NCBI RefSeq assembly: GCF_025685395.1
Contig: NZ_JAGSYA010000004.1
Coordinates: 868,001 to 932,000, forward strand
Source of the DNA: Terriglobus tenax
GTDB lineage: Bacteria > Acidobacteriota > Terriglobia > Terriglobales > Acidobacteriaceae
Length of the DNA stretch: 64,000 bases
Direction: 5' to 3'
A program made the translations under genes and the position numbers. The first letter of the stretch is position 1; each line of letters starts with the position of its first letter. Of the stretch, positions 34,058-41,887 are shown in pieces. The notes beneath the pieces are model-generated. The model saw nothing but the letters and a program-made list of their open reading frames with translations. It was not told where the DNA came from and ran no database searches.

Positions 34058-34546
34058 CTATCTCTTCAACATCTGGTCGATGCGCTCGTAGCTGCTCTCC
34101 ATACCCTTGGTCATGCCGCTGAGCAGCGCCTGATCGCGGATGGCCTGCGATTCGTAGACCAGTTCGGCACGCATGAGGGTCGCGTCGCCATCTTCGGCCA
34201 GAACACAGTGCATCTTCTCCTCCGGGCTGAGGAAGCCGAGGTCGAAGCGGCGCGTGGAGGAGAAGCTGTTGGGAGGATCGACGGTGAGGTAGCTTCCCGT
34301 CATCTGCAGTTCGCGGCCATCGGGGTTCGTCCAGTAGAAGCGGAAGTTGCCGCCGGGGCGCAGGTCGATCTCGCAGGCTTCCATCGTCCATCCATCCGGG
34401 CCAAGCATCCATTGCCGTAGCAGGTCGGGTACGGTCATCGCCTGGAAGACCATGGACCGGGGAGCCTGGAAGCGCCGCGTGACCAGCAGAGAGGTTTCAT
34501 TCAGGATCTCGATGGTGGACTTGCCCACTTTGGTTGCGGTCATCAT
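34058..34546 (-). CDS. SRPBCC/AHSA1 domain protein
   Basis: 162 residues of the START-like SRPBCC fold in the AHSA1 (activator of Hsp90 ATPase homologue) group: VTRRFQAPRSMVFQAMTVPDLLRQW, GPDGWTMEACEIDLRPGGNFRFYW and the terminal MTKGMESSYERIDQML. These bind small hydrophobic ligands in a central cavity. Third gene of an arsR-AHSA1-AHSA1 operon; its start overlaps the stop of the preceding paralogue by four bases (ATGA), indicating translational coupling. Confidence 0.88.
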   Translation of the reverse strand: MMTATKVGKSTIEILNETSLLVTRRFQAPRSMVFQAMTVPDLLRQWMLGPDGWTMEACEIDLRPGGNFRFYWTNPDGRELQMTGSYLTVDPPNSFSSTRRFDLGFLSPEEKMHCVLAEDGDATLMRAELVYESQAIRDQALLSGMTKGMESSYERIDQMLKR

Positions 34547-35040
34547 GCGGCCTCTCCTTCCATCTGCTTGAGGAGCGACTCCAGGCGCTCGTAGCCCATC
34601 TCCATGCCGTTGGCCATCGGTGTGGTCATCACCTTTTCGAGAATGGCTTCGGACTCATACGTAATGGTCATCTTCAGAATGGTCTGTGCTCCCTGCTCGA
34701 GGAACTCGGTGAAGATCTCGGACTGCTGGCCATCCCAGGCATCGTCAAAGCGCTGGGTGACGCGCATGAAGCGCGGCAGGTCGAGTTCCAGATACTCACC
34801 GCCGAGGCCCATCGTCATCTTGCGCTCGGCGTTGCTCCATTCCCAACGGTAACGGCCGCCGACACGGAGGTCCATCTCGCAGGTGGGCATCTCCCATCCC
34901 GGAGGTCCAAGCAGCCAGCGGCGGACGTACGCGGGCTGGGTGTGGGCCTGCACCACAAGGTCGCGTGGTGCGTTGAAGACGCGTGTGATGACGAGTTGTT
35001 TGCTACCCAGACGATCCTGCGTGAGTTTGCCAACCTGCAT
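34543..35040 (-). CDS. SRPBCC/AHSA1 domain protein, second copy
   Basis: 165 residues, clearly paralogous to the next gene: ITRVFNAPRDLVVQAHTQPAYVRRW, GPPGWEMPTCEMDLRVGGRYRWEW and MANGMEMGYERLESLL. SRPBCC/AHSA1 group, cytoplasmic, ligand unknown. The ATG at 35040 begins five bases after the arsR stop. The longer open frame upstream of it overlaps arsR out of frame and is not real. Confidence 0.88.
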   Translation of the reverse strand: MQVGKLTQDRLGSKQLVITRVFNAPRDLVVQAHTQPAYVRRWLLGPPGWEMPTCEMDLRVGGRYRWEWSNAERKMTMGLGGEYLELDLPRFMRVTQRFDDAWDGQQSEIFTEFLEQGAQTILKMTITYESEAILEKVMTTPMANGMEMGYERLESLLKQMEGEAA

Positions 35041-35045
35041 GCGAG

Positions 35046-35396
35046 TTACCTCTTCTTTGCTGATTTCTTTTCCGTCTTCATCTCTTCCAGGAGCCCGTCG
35101 AGCCGCTGGAAGCTGGGCTCCCAGAAGCGCCGGAAGCCTTCCAGCCATGCATTCGCCTCGGCCATCGGGCCGCCTTCGATACGGCTCAGACGTCGCTGCG
35201 CATCGCGTCCGCGCGAGATGAGGCCAGCCTGCTCCAGCACCTTCAGATGCCGGGAGATGGCGGGCTGGCTCATGTCGAAGGGCTCGCAAAGCTCGCTGAC
35301 GGAGGCTTCGCCCAGGGAAAGCCGGGCAAGGATCGCGCGGCGGGTGGGATCGGCGAGAGCCTGAAAGGTGGTGTCGAGATGGTCGAACGATTCCAT
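35046..35396 (-). CDS. ArsR-family winged-helix repressor
   Basis: 116 residues. The helix-turn-helix is VSELCEPFDMSQPAISRHLKVLEQAGLI, typical of the ArsR/SmtB fold; the metal-binding Cys pairs of true arsenic or zinc sensors are lacking, matching the group of ArsR proteins found in front of AHSA1-type genes. It probably represses its own operon through the palindrome at 35409-35428, directly upstream of its start. Confidence 0.9.
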   Translation of the reverse strand: MESFDHLDTTFQALADPTRRAILARLSLGEASVSELCEPFDMSQPAISRHLKVLEQAGLISRGRDAQRRLSRIEGGPMAEANAWLEGFRRFWEPSFQRLDGLLEEMKTEKKSAKKR

Positions 35397-35408
35397 AGCT
35401 TTTTATTT

Positions 35409-35428
35409 ATATAACTATTTAGTTATAT
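35409..35428. promoter_or_regulatory. ArsR operator palindrome
   Basis: ATATAACT, four bases, AGTTATAT: perfect eight-base arms in an AT-rich patch 12 bases before the arsR start and 33 bases before lolA. This is the classical position and form of an autoregulatory ArsR site. Confidence 0.75.
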
Positions 35429-35460
35429 GTCAAGCAGCAAATTCACGCATCATAGAAATC

Positions 35461-36108
35461 ATGGTTCGCCATCGTATTGCCCGCCTCGCAAGTCTTGTTG
35501 TCCTGTTCGCCGCTCCGGCCTTTTCCCAGACGCTGCACGATGTTGCCAAGCGGGTCAATGACCACTACAACCACCTGAATTCCCTGGAAGCGAAGTACAC
35601 CGAGCGCTATTCCGGCATGGGGATGAACAAGACCGAGACCGGCACGCTGCTGCTGAAAAAGCCCGGCAAGATGCGCTGGAGCTATGCGGCGCCCGAGGGC
35701 AAACTGTTTGTGCTGGATGGCAAGAATGCCTACTTCTACACACCGGGCGATGCGCAGGCACAGGTGATTCCTGCCAAGAAGCTGGACGATATGCGCAGCC
35801 CGCTGCGCTTCCTGCTGGGGCATACCAACCTGGAGAAGGAACTGGACCACCTGACCATGAACAGCAGCGGAGACCGCGCCTACTTTACCGGTGTGCCGAA
35901 GGGCATGGAGGAGCGGGTGAAGGAGTTTACCGTGGCCGTGCAGGCAGCGACCGGGGCGATTCTTGGCCTGAAGGTGGAGGAGATCGACGGTTCCACCACG
36001 GAGTTCACCTTCAGCGCATTGAAAGAGAATGTGCCGGTGAAGGACTCCGACTTCACGTTTACGCCACCTGTCGGGGTGGAGATTGTCTCCGGCATGCCTC
36101 CTGTGTAA
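35461..36108 (+). CDS. lolA: Outer-membrane lipoprotein carrier LolA
   Basis: 215 residues with a signal peptide (IARLASLVVLFAAPAFSQ). The LolA fold is shown by DVAKRVNDHYNHLNSLEAKYTERY, GTLLLKKPGKMRWSYAAPEGKLFVLDGKNAYFYTP and the closing TEFTFSALKENVPVKDSDFTFTPP. It carries lipoproteins across the periplasm to the outer membrane. The ATG at 35461 starts the signal peptide; no strong ribosome site is visible. Divergent from arsR with the operator between them. Confidence 0.9.
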   Translation: MVRHRIARLASLVVLFAAPAFSQTLHDVAKRVNDHYNHLNSLEAKYTERYSGMGMNKTETGTLLLKKPGKMRWSYAAPEGKLFVLDGKNAYFYTPGDAQAQVIPAKKLDDMRSPLRFLLGHTNLEKELDHLTMNSSGDRAYFTGVPKGMEERVKEFTVAVQAATGAILGLKVEEIDGSTTEFTFSALKENVPVKDSDFTFTPPVGVEIVSGMPPV

Positions 36109-36190
36109 GCAAGAAAACCGAGTCTATCTCGGCATAACTCCCGTCTTTAGGAAGAGAAATTCCGAAGCTCCTTGAATTCGGACTGGATAT

Positions 36191-36208
36191 GTCCTATAAA
36201 AATAGGAC
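36191..36208. promoter_or_regulatory. Palindrome before the EF-hand/ApbE operon
   Basis: GTCCTAT, four A, ATAGGAC forms a perfect palindrome (36191-36208). A second GTCC-CATATAAA element follows at about 36216-36227, so the half-site recurs. The location, 33 bases before the operon start, suits a repressor site overlapping the promoter. Confidence 0.5.
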
Positions 36209-36240
36209 TGAAACTGTCCCATATAAAGGCGGGTCATTGC

Positions 36241-37092
36241 ATGCGTCGTATTCTGCCCTTCTCTCTTTTTGCGCTTCCCTTGGTTGCCCTTGCGCAGGGC
36301 CCTGGCGGTCCCGGTGGTCCGGGCGGCCCACCGCCGCGTGTTGTTCTGCAGGCACTGGACACCGATAAGGACGGCCAGCTCTCAATGGCAGAGATTGCGG
36401 CTGCGTCGGCCAACCTGCTGTCGCTGGACAGGAATGGCGACGGCCAGTTGACCTCACTGGAGTACCTGCCGAACCAGGCGGATCCGAAGGCGAACAACGC
36501 CGACGACCTGGCGCAGCGCCTGATGGTGTTCGACAAGAACGGCGACGGCGTTCTGACCAAGGACGAGGTGCCGGAACGCATGGCGGGGATCTTTGCGCGC
36601 GCGGACAAGAATGGCGATGGCAAGATCACGGCGGATGAGCTGAAGTCGACCGCATCGAAGCAGTCCGGCCCGAATGGCCGCGCGGAGCGTGGCGGTAATG
36701 TGACGCGGATGGACCCGATCCTGTCGGCGCTGGACACGGATCACGACGGTGTCATCTCCGCCGCGGAGATTGCCGCTGCTCCCGCCGCACTGAAGACGCT
36801 GGACAAGAACGGCGATGGCACGCTCACCGCCGACGAGATTCGTCCGCGCCAGCAGACCCCGGCCGATCGCGCCGGGCATTTCTTTGACGAGTGGGACACG
36901 AACAAGGACGGCAAGATCACGGTGGAGGAAGCTCCGGAACGCATGGCGCCGCAGTTTGCCAACATCGACACGAATCACGACGGCTTTATCGACCTGCAGG
37001 AAGCCACGACCTACTTTGCGAATATGCCGCAGCAGCAGCGCGGACCGCGACCCGAGGGCGCGCCGCGTCCGGAAGGCGCTCCGCAAAACTAG
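36241..37092 (+). CDS. Secreted EF-hand calcium-binding protein with eight loops
   Basis: 283 residues, signal peptide MRRILPFSLFALPLVALAQG then a Gly/Pro-rich linker. Eight EF-hand loops are visible in order: DTDKDGQLSMAE, DRNGDGQLTSLE, DKNGDGVLTKDE, DKNGDGKITADE, DTDHDGVISAAE, DKNGDGTLTADE, DTNKDGKITVEE and DTNHDGFIDLQE. All keep the Asp/Asn ligands and the final Glu, so all should bind calcium. The C-terminus is a Pro/Arg/Gly-rich tail. It is the first gene of an operon with ApbE and a PepSY-type membrane protein, and acts outside the cytoplasm. Confidence 0.93.
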   Translation: MRRILPFSLFALPLVALAQGPGGPGGPGGPPPRVVLQALDTDKDGQLSMAEIAAASANLLSLDRNGDGQLTSLEYLPNQADPKANNADDLAQRLMVFDKNGDGVLTKDEVPERMAGIFARADKNGDGKITADELKSTASKQSGPNGRAERGGNVTRMDPILSALDTDHDGVISAAEIAAAPAALKTLDKNGDGTLTADEIRPRQQTPADRAGHFFDEWDTNKDGKITVEEAPERMAPQFANIDTNHDGFIDLQEATTYFANMPQQQRGPRPEGAPRPEGAPQN

Positions 37093-37149
37093 CGTCTTAA
37101 GCTGGCCTTGAACTGAGTGATGGTAAACAAGGGAACAAGAGAGGTATGG

Positions 37150-38628
37150 ATGACCTTCCGCAAGAGTGTTGCTGCACTGTTCTGCATGACTGCTTCTGTC
37201 CTGGCACAGAAGCCGGCGACCCACGTCTTTCACTATGACAATGTTCTGGGAACGTCGATGGAGCTGAAGCTCCAGACGACGAATGCTCACCAGACCAACC
37301 GCGCCGAGAAGGCCGTTCTGGACGAGATTGCGCGTGAGAACAGAATTCTTTCCGCGTGGCAGTCGAACTCGGAGTTTTCGCGCTGGATGAAGACCCGCAA
37401 CACGCCGGTGAAGGTGAGTCCGGAGCTAATGGAGGTACTGGCCACCTTTGACCAGTACCGCGAGCAGACCGGTGGCGCGCTGGACCCCAGCGCCGAGACC
37501 GCTACCCGTGTGTGGAAGCTGGCGGCTGTCGAAAACCGCAAACCCACCGAGGCTGAGCTGGCCAAAGCCGTAGCTGCGATGCAGCAGCCGCACTGGACAC
37601 TGGACCAGGCGCGTGGCACGGCGACGCACCTGGACGATGCTCCGGTGGCGTTGAATTCGTTTGCCAAGAGCTACATTGCAGGACGCGCTGCTGACAAGGC
37701 TCTGGCGGCTGGAGCGAGCGGCATCCTGCTGAACATTGGCGGCGACATCGTGGTGCGCGGCGGTCTGTCAGAGAGCGTTGCCATTACCGATCCCAAGGCG
37801 AATGCCGATAACGATGAGCCCCTCGACATGGTGCGCGTCAGCAATCGCACGATTGCGACCTCCGGCGACTATCGCCGCGGTTTTGATATCGCAGGCCAGC
37901 ACTACTCGCACCTGATCGATCCGCGTACGGGCCAGACGGCGGAGAACGTAATCTCGTCGACCGTGATTGCCAAGGATCCGGCGATGGCGGGTGCCCTGGC
38001 AACGGCGTTCAGCGTGATGGAGCCGGCGGAGAGCAAGAAGCTGGCATCAAAACTGACCGGTGTGGATTACATGCTCGTGCTGCGCGATGGATCGACGGTA
38101 GCCTCTGCCGGATGGCAGAGCCGCGAGGTGCCTCGCCTGGTGACGGCCGGCTTTGCCCCGGCGACCAGGACCGCCGGCCTGGATGTGATGATCAACTTCG
38201 AGATCGCACGCATCGACAATCCGCGCTACCGCCGCCCGTATGTGGCGGTGTGGGTCGAGGACCAGGACCACTTCCCCGTCCGCACGCTGGCCCTGTGGTT
38301 TGCCAAGCCGCGCTGGCTGAACGAGCTGAAGCAGTGGTATCGCGATGACCAAATGCGCAACATGGCCGAGGGCACGGACCTGACGGCTACGCTGAGTTCT
38401 GCCACGCGCGTACCGGGCAGCTACAACCTGCGCTGGGATGGCAAGGACAACAGCGGCAAGCCTGTGAAGCCGGGCAAATACACCGTGCTGATTGAAGCCG
38501 CGCGTGAGCATGGCGGCTACGACCTGCTGAAGCAGGAGATCAACTTCGACGGCAAGACGGCGGCGAAGTACTCCCTGCAGGGCAAGCAGGAGGTCGGTAA
38601 GGCGACCATCGATTACGGTAAGCACTAA
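37150..38628 (+). CDS. apbE: FAD:protein FMN transferase ApbE fused to DUF2271
   Basis: 492 residues: a signal peptide (SVAALFCMTASVLAQ), an ApbE domain (about 20-330) with GGALDPSAE, NIGGDIVVRGG and the Mg/FAD-binding HLIDPRTGQTAENVISSTVIAKD, and a C-terminal DUF2271 domain (about 340-490, FEIARIDNPRYRRPYVAVWVED, YNLRWDGKDNSGKPVKPGKYT). ApbE attaches FMN covalently to exported flavoproteins in the periplasm. The classical flavin-acceptor motif is not seen in the two neighbours, so its target is unknown. Start at 37150 is chosen for the signal peptide; AGAGAGG lies four bases upstream. The membrane gene follows after four bases. Confidence 0.9.
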   Translation: MTFRKSVAALFCMTASVLAQKPATHVFHYDNVLGTSMELKLQTTNAHQTNRAEKAVLDEIARENRILSAWQSNSEFSRWMKTRNTPVKVSPELMEVLATFDQYREQTGGALDPSAETATRVWKLAAVENRKPTEAELAKAVAAMQQPHWTLDQARGTATHLDDAPVALNSFAKSYIAGRAADKALAAGASGILLNIGGDIVVRGGLSESVAITDPKANADNDEPLDMVRVSNRTIATSGDYRRGFDIAGQHYSHLIDPRTGQTAENVISSTVIAKDPAMAGALATAFSVMEPAESKKLASKLTGVDYMLVLRDGSTVASAGWQSREVPRLVTAGFAPATRTAGLDVMINFEIARIDNPRYRRPYVAVWVEDQDHFPVRTLALWFAKPRWLNELKQWYRDDQMRNMAEGTDLTATLSSATRVPGSYNLRWDGKDNSGKPVKPGKYTVLIEAAREHGGYDLLKQEINFDGKTAAKYSLQGKQEVGKATIDYGKH

Positions 38629-38632
38629 ACCC

Positions 38633-39268
38633 ATGGCAACGACGGCTCCAACCAAACCACCCATCACCCTGGCGGTGCGCTTACGCAAGCGCACCGCTAT
38701 CATTTCCCGCTGGCTGCATATTTACCTGTCGATGGTCTCGTTTGCCATCGTGCTGTTCTTCTCGATCACCGGCTTTACGCTGAACCATGCCGAAGCTCTG
38801 GGCGGCAAGGAGAAGACCACGGTGACCAAGGGCGAGCTGCCGCATGAATGGCTACGCCCCGCCGATGGCGCCGAGCCGGACAAGCTGAAGATTGCCGAAG
38901 AGCTGCGCTCGCGCCACAAGCTGCACGGCGCGGTGAGCGACTTCCGCGTGGATGACACGCAGCTTGAGGTCTCGTTCAAGGGCCCGGGCTATGCGGCCGA
39001 TATCTTCATTGATCGCGACACCAATAAGTACGACCTGACGGAGACACGCAACGGCTTTGTGGCCGTGGTGAATGACCTGCATAAGGGCCGCGACTCGGGC
39101 GCGGTGTGGGCGGCGATGATTGACATCTCCGCCGTACTGCTGACGCTGGTCTCACTTACCGGCCTGGTGCTGCTGTTCTTCGTGTACAAGCGGCGGGTCT
39201 CCGGCCTGATTGTCGCCGTGGCTGGCGGTCTGGTCTGCTACCTGGTCTACCTGCGGTTTGTCCCATAA
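38633..39268 (+). CDS. PepSY-associated membrane protein
   Basis: 211 residues with an N-terminal membrane helix (WLHIYLSMVSFAIVLFFSITGFTLNH) carrying His residues at both ends, a periplasmic PepSY-like domain (EELRSRHKLHGAVSDFRVDD to NDLHKGRDSG) and one long or two short C-terminal helices (VLLTLVSLTGLVLLFFVYKRR, LIVAVAGGLVCYLVYLRF). It belongs to the PepSY_TM group often found with ApbE/DUF2271 proteins, where a haem- or flavin-linked reductase role for ferric siderophore use has been proposed. Last gene of the operon. Confidence 0.88.
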   Translation: MATTAPTKPPITLAVRLRKRTAIISRWLHIYLSMVSFAIVLFFSITGFTLNHAEALGGKEKTTVTKGELPHEWLRPADGAEPDKLKIAEELRSRHKLHGAVSDFRVDDTQLEVSFKGPGYAADIFIDRDTNKYDLTETRNGFVAVVNDLHKGRDSGAVWAAMIDISAVLLTLVSLTGLVLLFFVYKRRVSGLIVAVAGGLVCYLVYLRFVP

Positions 39269-39283
39269 CGCGGCGTTGAACTT

Positions 39284-39322
39284 GCAATAGAAAAGCGGCC
39301 CTGGTGGCCGCTTTTCTATTGC
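39284..39322. terminator. Terminator between convergent operons
   Basis: A perfect 17-base-pair stem (39284-39300 with 39306-39322) with a five-base loop between the PepSY gene and the convergent VCBS gene; A- and T-rich shoulders suit both directions. Confidence 0.88.
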
Positions 39323-39340
39323 GTGGAACTCCGTATCCTT

Positions 39341-40576
39341 CTACTTCTGAGACTTCGTCAGGTTCTCCGCGACGAAGAGGCCGGACTTCCCCGCGCTGAT
39401 GACGTCGAGGTCTCCGTCCCCGTCGATGTCTACGACCACTGTCTGGACGCCTGCCCCCATGCGTCCGCCGTAGTCGATGATGTGGCGGATCCACTCGACA
39501 CCGCCGTTGCCGGGGCCGCGGGAAGTAGCCTGCGTGGCCGGAACCTTCTTCCACTCGTACCAGTAGATGCCGACCGGGTCGCGTTCCCCGGGATCGGCCC
39601 CGTTATGCGCGAAGTAGCGTTTGCCCGCAACGAAGTCGAGCTGGCCATCGCCATTCAAATCGACGGGGACAACCTCATGCACCTGCGACCAGCTTGCGTC
39701 GATGATGTGCTGGGTGAAGGTACCGTCGGCGTTCTGCTCATACCAGGCGAAGCCGTAGTCGTGCGCCATGCCGGCAACGAGGTCCTTGCGTCCGTCGCCG
39801 TTGATGTCGATGAGGTGAAGCTGGCTCATGGAGATGCGACCGTTGTTGACCGGCGGCGTCAGCGGCAGGTCCATGCGAGTCCCGGCGGGATAGATAGGCT
39901 TCCCGCCCCAGTCGTTGGCATGCCAGGTCCACTCGGCGGTGGAATGGACGTCTGCAGGAGCTTCGAGCCAGCCGCGTGGAGTGAGGATGTCGGCGCGGCC
40001 ATCGCCGTTGATGTCCCCCGCGCCGATGCCGTGGCCGTAGCTCTGGTGCGAGACGGTGTGCTTGATCCACTGATGGTCTTTCAACTCAAACCATGCGGCA
40101 GGGACATTCTCGCGGTCGAACTCGGGGAGCAGTTCATTGGCCTTGCCGTCGTTGTTCAGGTCGACGAGGAAGGCGAACTCGGTGGGGCCGGAGTTGTCGA
40201 TCTCGGTCACCTTCCACGCGCCGCCGGCCTTACCGGGGTTCTTCAGCCAGACGATATTGTGCGCGAAGTAGCTGCACTGGATGACGTCGGGCCATCCGTC
40301 GCCGTCGACGTCCATCACCTGGTCACTGAAGTTGTCGATGTATCCGGAGGCGTAGTCGATGGAGCGCAGAGGATGCTTGATCCACTTCGGCCCCTCGTAC
40401 CAGCTTTCGCCGGCGACGATGTCGAGCTTGCCGTCCTTGTTCAGGTCAGCCACGGCAACGGTTTCGCCGTAGCCTGGATCGATCATGGAGGTGCGGAAGG
40501 CGATGTCCGCCGGACGGCTGGCAGCATGAGCCATGGCAGCGGCAGACAGAGCGAGGACGCACAACAGCTTTTTCAT
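39341..40576 (-). CDS. Secreted FG-GAP/VCBS repeat protein
   Basis: 411 residues, signal peptide MKKLLCVLALSAAAMAHA. Repeats of the FG-GAP/VCBS type run along the protein with calcium-like Asp motifs (DLNKDGKLDIVAG, DVDGDGWPDVIQ, DLNNDGKANELL, DINGDGRADIL, DINGDGRKDLVAG, DLNGDGQLDFVAG, DIDGDGDLDVIS), forming a beta-propeller. Outside the cell such propellers bind carbohydrate or protein. The ATG at 40576 has GGGAGAA nine bases upstream and begins the signal peptide; the longer frame is rejected. Confidence 0.9.
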   Translation of the reverse strand: MKKLLCVLALSAAAMAHAASRPADIAFRTSMIDPGYGETVAVADLNKDGKLDIVAGESWYEGPKWIKHPLRSIDYASGYIDNFSDQVMDVDGDGWPDVIQCSYFAHNIVWLKNPGKAGGAWKVTEIDNSGPTEFAFLVDLNNDGKANELLPEFDRENVPAAWFELKDHQWIKHTVSHQSYGHGIGAGDINGDGRADILTPRGWLEAPADVHSTAEWTWHANDWGGKPIYPAGTRMDLPLTPPVNNGRISMSQLHLIDINGDGRKDLVAGMAHDYGFAWYEQNADGTFTQHIIDASWSQVHEVVPVDLNGDGQLDFVAGKRYFAHNGADPGERDPVGIYWYEWKKVPATQATSRGPGNGGVEWIRHIIDYGGRMGAGVQTVVVDIDGDGDLDVISAGKSGLFVAENLTKSQK

Positions 40577-40737
40577 TGCGATGGATTCTCCCGGAGTTTC
40601 AGCGGGGGAATTATTCCATTTGCGAGGCACGATCGACAAAACCGCGTCTGGTATTCTTCGACCGGCAACATGACGCAGAATCGAATCAAACGCGAAAAGA
40701 CATCCGGAGCTTGCGTATCGACGCTGAAGATTCTGCA

Positions 40738-41277
40738 ATGATTTCGAAGCCGAGCGAGCCGGAACTTTTACTGCCGGACATCCTCCGCAAAGATCTGGAT
40801 GTGGTGTTCTGCGGAATCAATCCTGCGTTGAGCGCAGCCCGTGCGGGACACCATTTCTCAAGTGGCAGCAACCGGTTCTGGCGTGTGCTTCACCTGGCGG
40901 GGTTCACGCCGAATCAGATTCTGCCGGCAGACGACCGCACGATTCTTCAATACGGTTGTGGTTTGACAGCTGCCGTAGAACGGCCAACGGTAGGAGCGAA
41001 CGAACTGACCCGCCGTGAGTTTCGCGCATCCGCCGACGGACTGGAACGGAAGCTTCGACGGTATCGTCCGCGCTTCCTGGCGTTTCTCGGCAAACCAGCG
41101 TTTGCAGCCATCTTTCAGCAAAGAACCGTCGAATGGGGACCGCAGTCCATGCGGTTTGGCGGTGCCGAGGTCTGGGTTTTACCCAACCCCAGCGGACTCA
41201 ACCGGGCATTCAGCCTTGAGGCGCTGGTGTCTTCCTACCGGGAGCTTCGGACCGCTTTGCAACGGCAGTCGCAATGA
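40738..41277 (+). CDS. mug: G/U mismatch-specific DNA glycosylase Mug
   Basis: 179 residues of the Mug/TDG branch of uracil-DNA glycosylases, which removes uracil or thymine mispaired with G. The active-site motif GINPALSAARAGHHFSSGSN followed by RFW matches E. coli Mug (GINPG...NRFW), and PNPSGLNR is the loop that intercalates into the mismatch. The chosen ATG at 40738 gives the family start; earlier codons belong to the divergent gene's region. Confidence 0.92.
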   Translation: MISKPSEPELLLPDILRKDLDVVFCGINPALSAARAGHHFSSGSNRFWRVLHLAGFTPNQILPADDRTILQYGCGLTAAVERPTVGANELTRREFRASADGLERKLRRYRPRFLAFLGKPAFAAIFQQRTVEWGPQSMRFGGAEVWVLPNPSGLNRAFSLEALVSSYRELRTALQRQSQ

Positions 41278-41337
41278 CTTGCCGTTCCTTATCGCCGCGA
41301 CCGTACAATTCTGGACAAACAACGAAGGGGAACTCTT

Positions 41338-41829
41338 ATGAAGATGCAACGCCGCAAGATGCTTGGAGTGCTGACGGCTGCCGCCGGGTCGGCGTTGATG
41401 CCGGGTTCGTTTGTCGTGGCGGAGCAGGCGGCTGAGGCGAAGCCCGGGGCGAAAGAGACAGTGGCCGGTATTGGAGGCTTCTTCTTTCGTGCACATGACC
41501 CGAAGACTCTGGCCCAGTGGTACCTGGATCACCTGGGTATCTCCGTAATGCCGCAGAGCTATGGTGCGCCGGTGTGGACACAACAGGAAGGGCCGACAGT
41601 GTTTGCACCTTTCTCTGAGAAGACCACGTACTTTGGCGACCCGGCGAAACAGTGGATGATCAACTTTCGCGTGCGCGATCTGGATAAGCTGGCCGCGCAA
41701 CTGGAAGCGGCAGGCATCGCGGTGAAGGTGGACCCGACGATCTATCCCAACGGACGTTTTGCGCGCATTCACGATCCGGAGGGAAATCCGATTGAGCTGT
41801 GGCAGCCGATGAAGGCGGCGGGTAAGTAA
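41338..41829 (+). CDS. Tat-exported VOC/glyoxalase-fold protein
   Basis: 163 residues. The N-terminus QRRKMLGVLTAAAGSALMPG is a twin-arginine-type signal. The rest is one VOC domain (FFFRAHDPKTLAQWYLDHLGI; MINFRVRDLDKLAAQLEAAGI; ARIHDPEGNPIELWQP), which carries metal-dependent glyoxalase, dioxygenase or resistance functions. The final Glu of the metal site is present in PIELW, and an upstream His is not evident at the usual N-terminal place, so activity is uncertain. GGGG lies seven bases before the ATG. Confidence 0.85.
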   Translation: MKMQRRKMLGVLTAAAGSALMPGSFVVAEQAAEAKPGAKETVAGIGGFFFRAHDPKTLAQWYLDHLGISVMPQSYGAPVWTQQEGPTVFAPFSEKTTYFGDPAKQWMINFRVRDLDKLAAQLEAAGIAVKVDPTIYPNGRFARIHDPEGNPIELWQPMKAAGK

Positions 41830-41856
41830 TCCCCTGTGTTCTGCTCGTTGGAAAGC

Positions 41857-41882
41857 GATCCTTCGCTGCGCTCAGGATGACA
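41857..41882 (+). repeat. Dispersed repeat family 2, copy G
   Basis: GATCCTTCGCTGCGCTCAGG then ATGACA; the ends ATCCT and AGGAT pair. Lies between the VOC and GH92 stop codons and resembles 45724-45753. Confidence 0.5.
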
Positions 41883-41887
41883 CCCAC

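Noticed and set aside
36241-37092. The regular near-identical Asp/Asn-Gly-Asp-Gly units as a DNA repeat or CRISPR-like array
   Set aside because: The units are EF-hand loops within one coding frame and vary at the DNA level.
39323-40741. 472-codon open frame on the plus strand
   Set aside because: Opposite strand of the FG-GAP/VCBS gene; the Asp-rich motifs appear only in the minus-strand reading.
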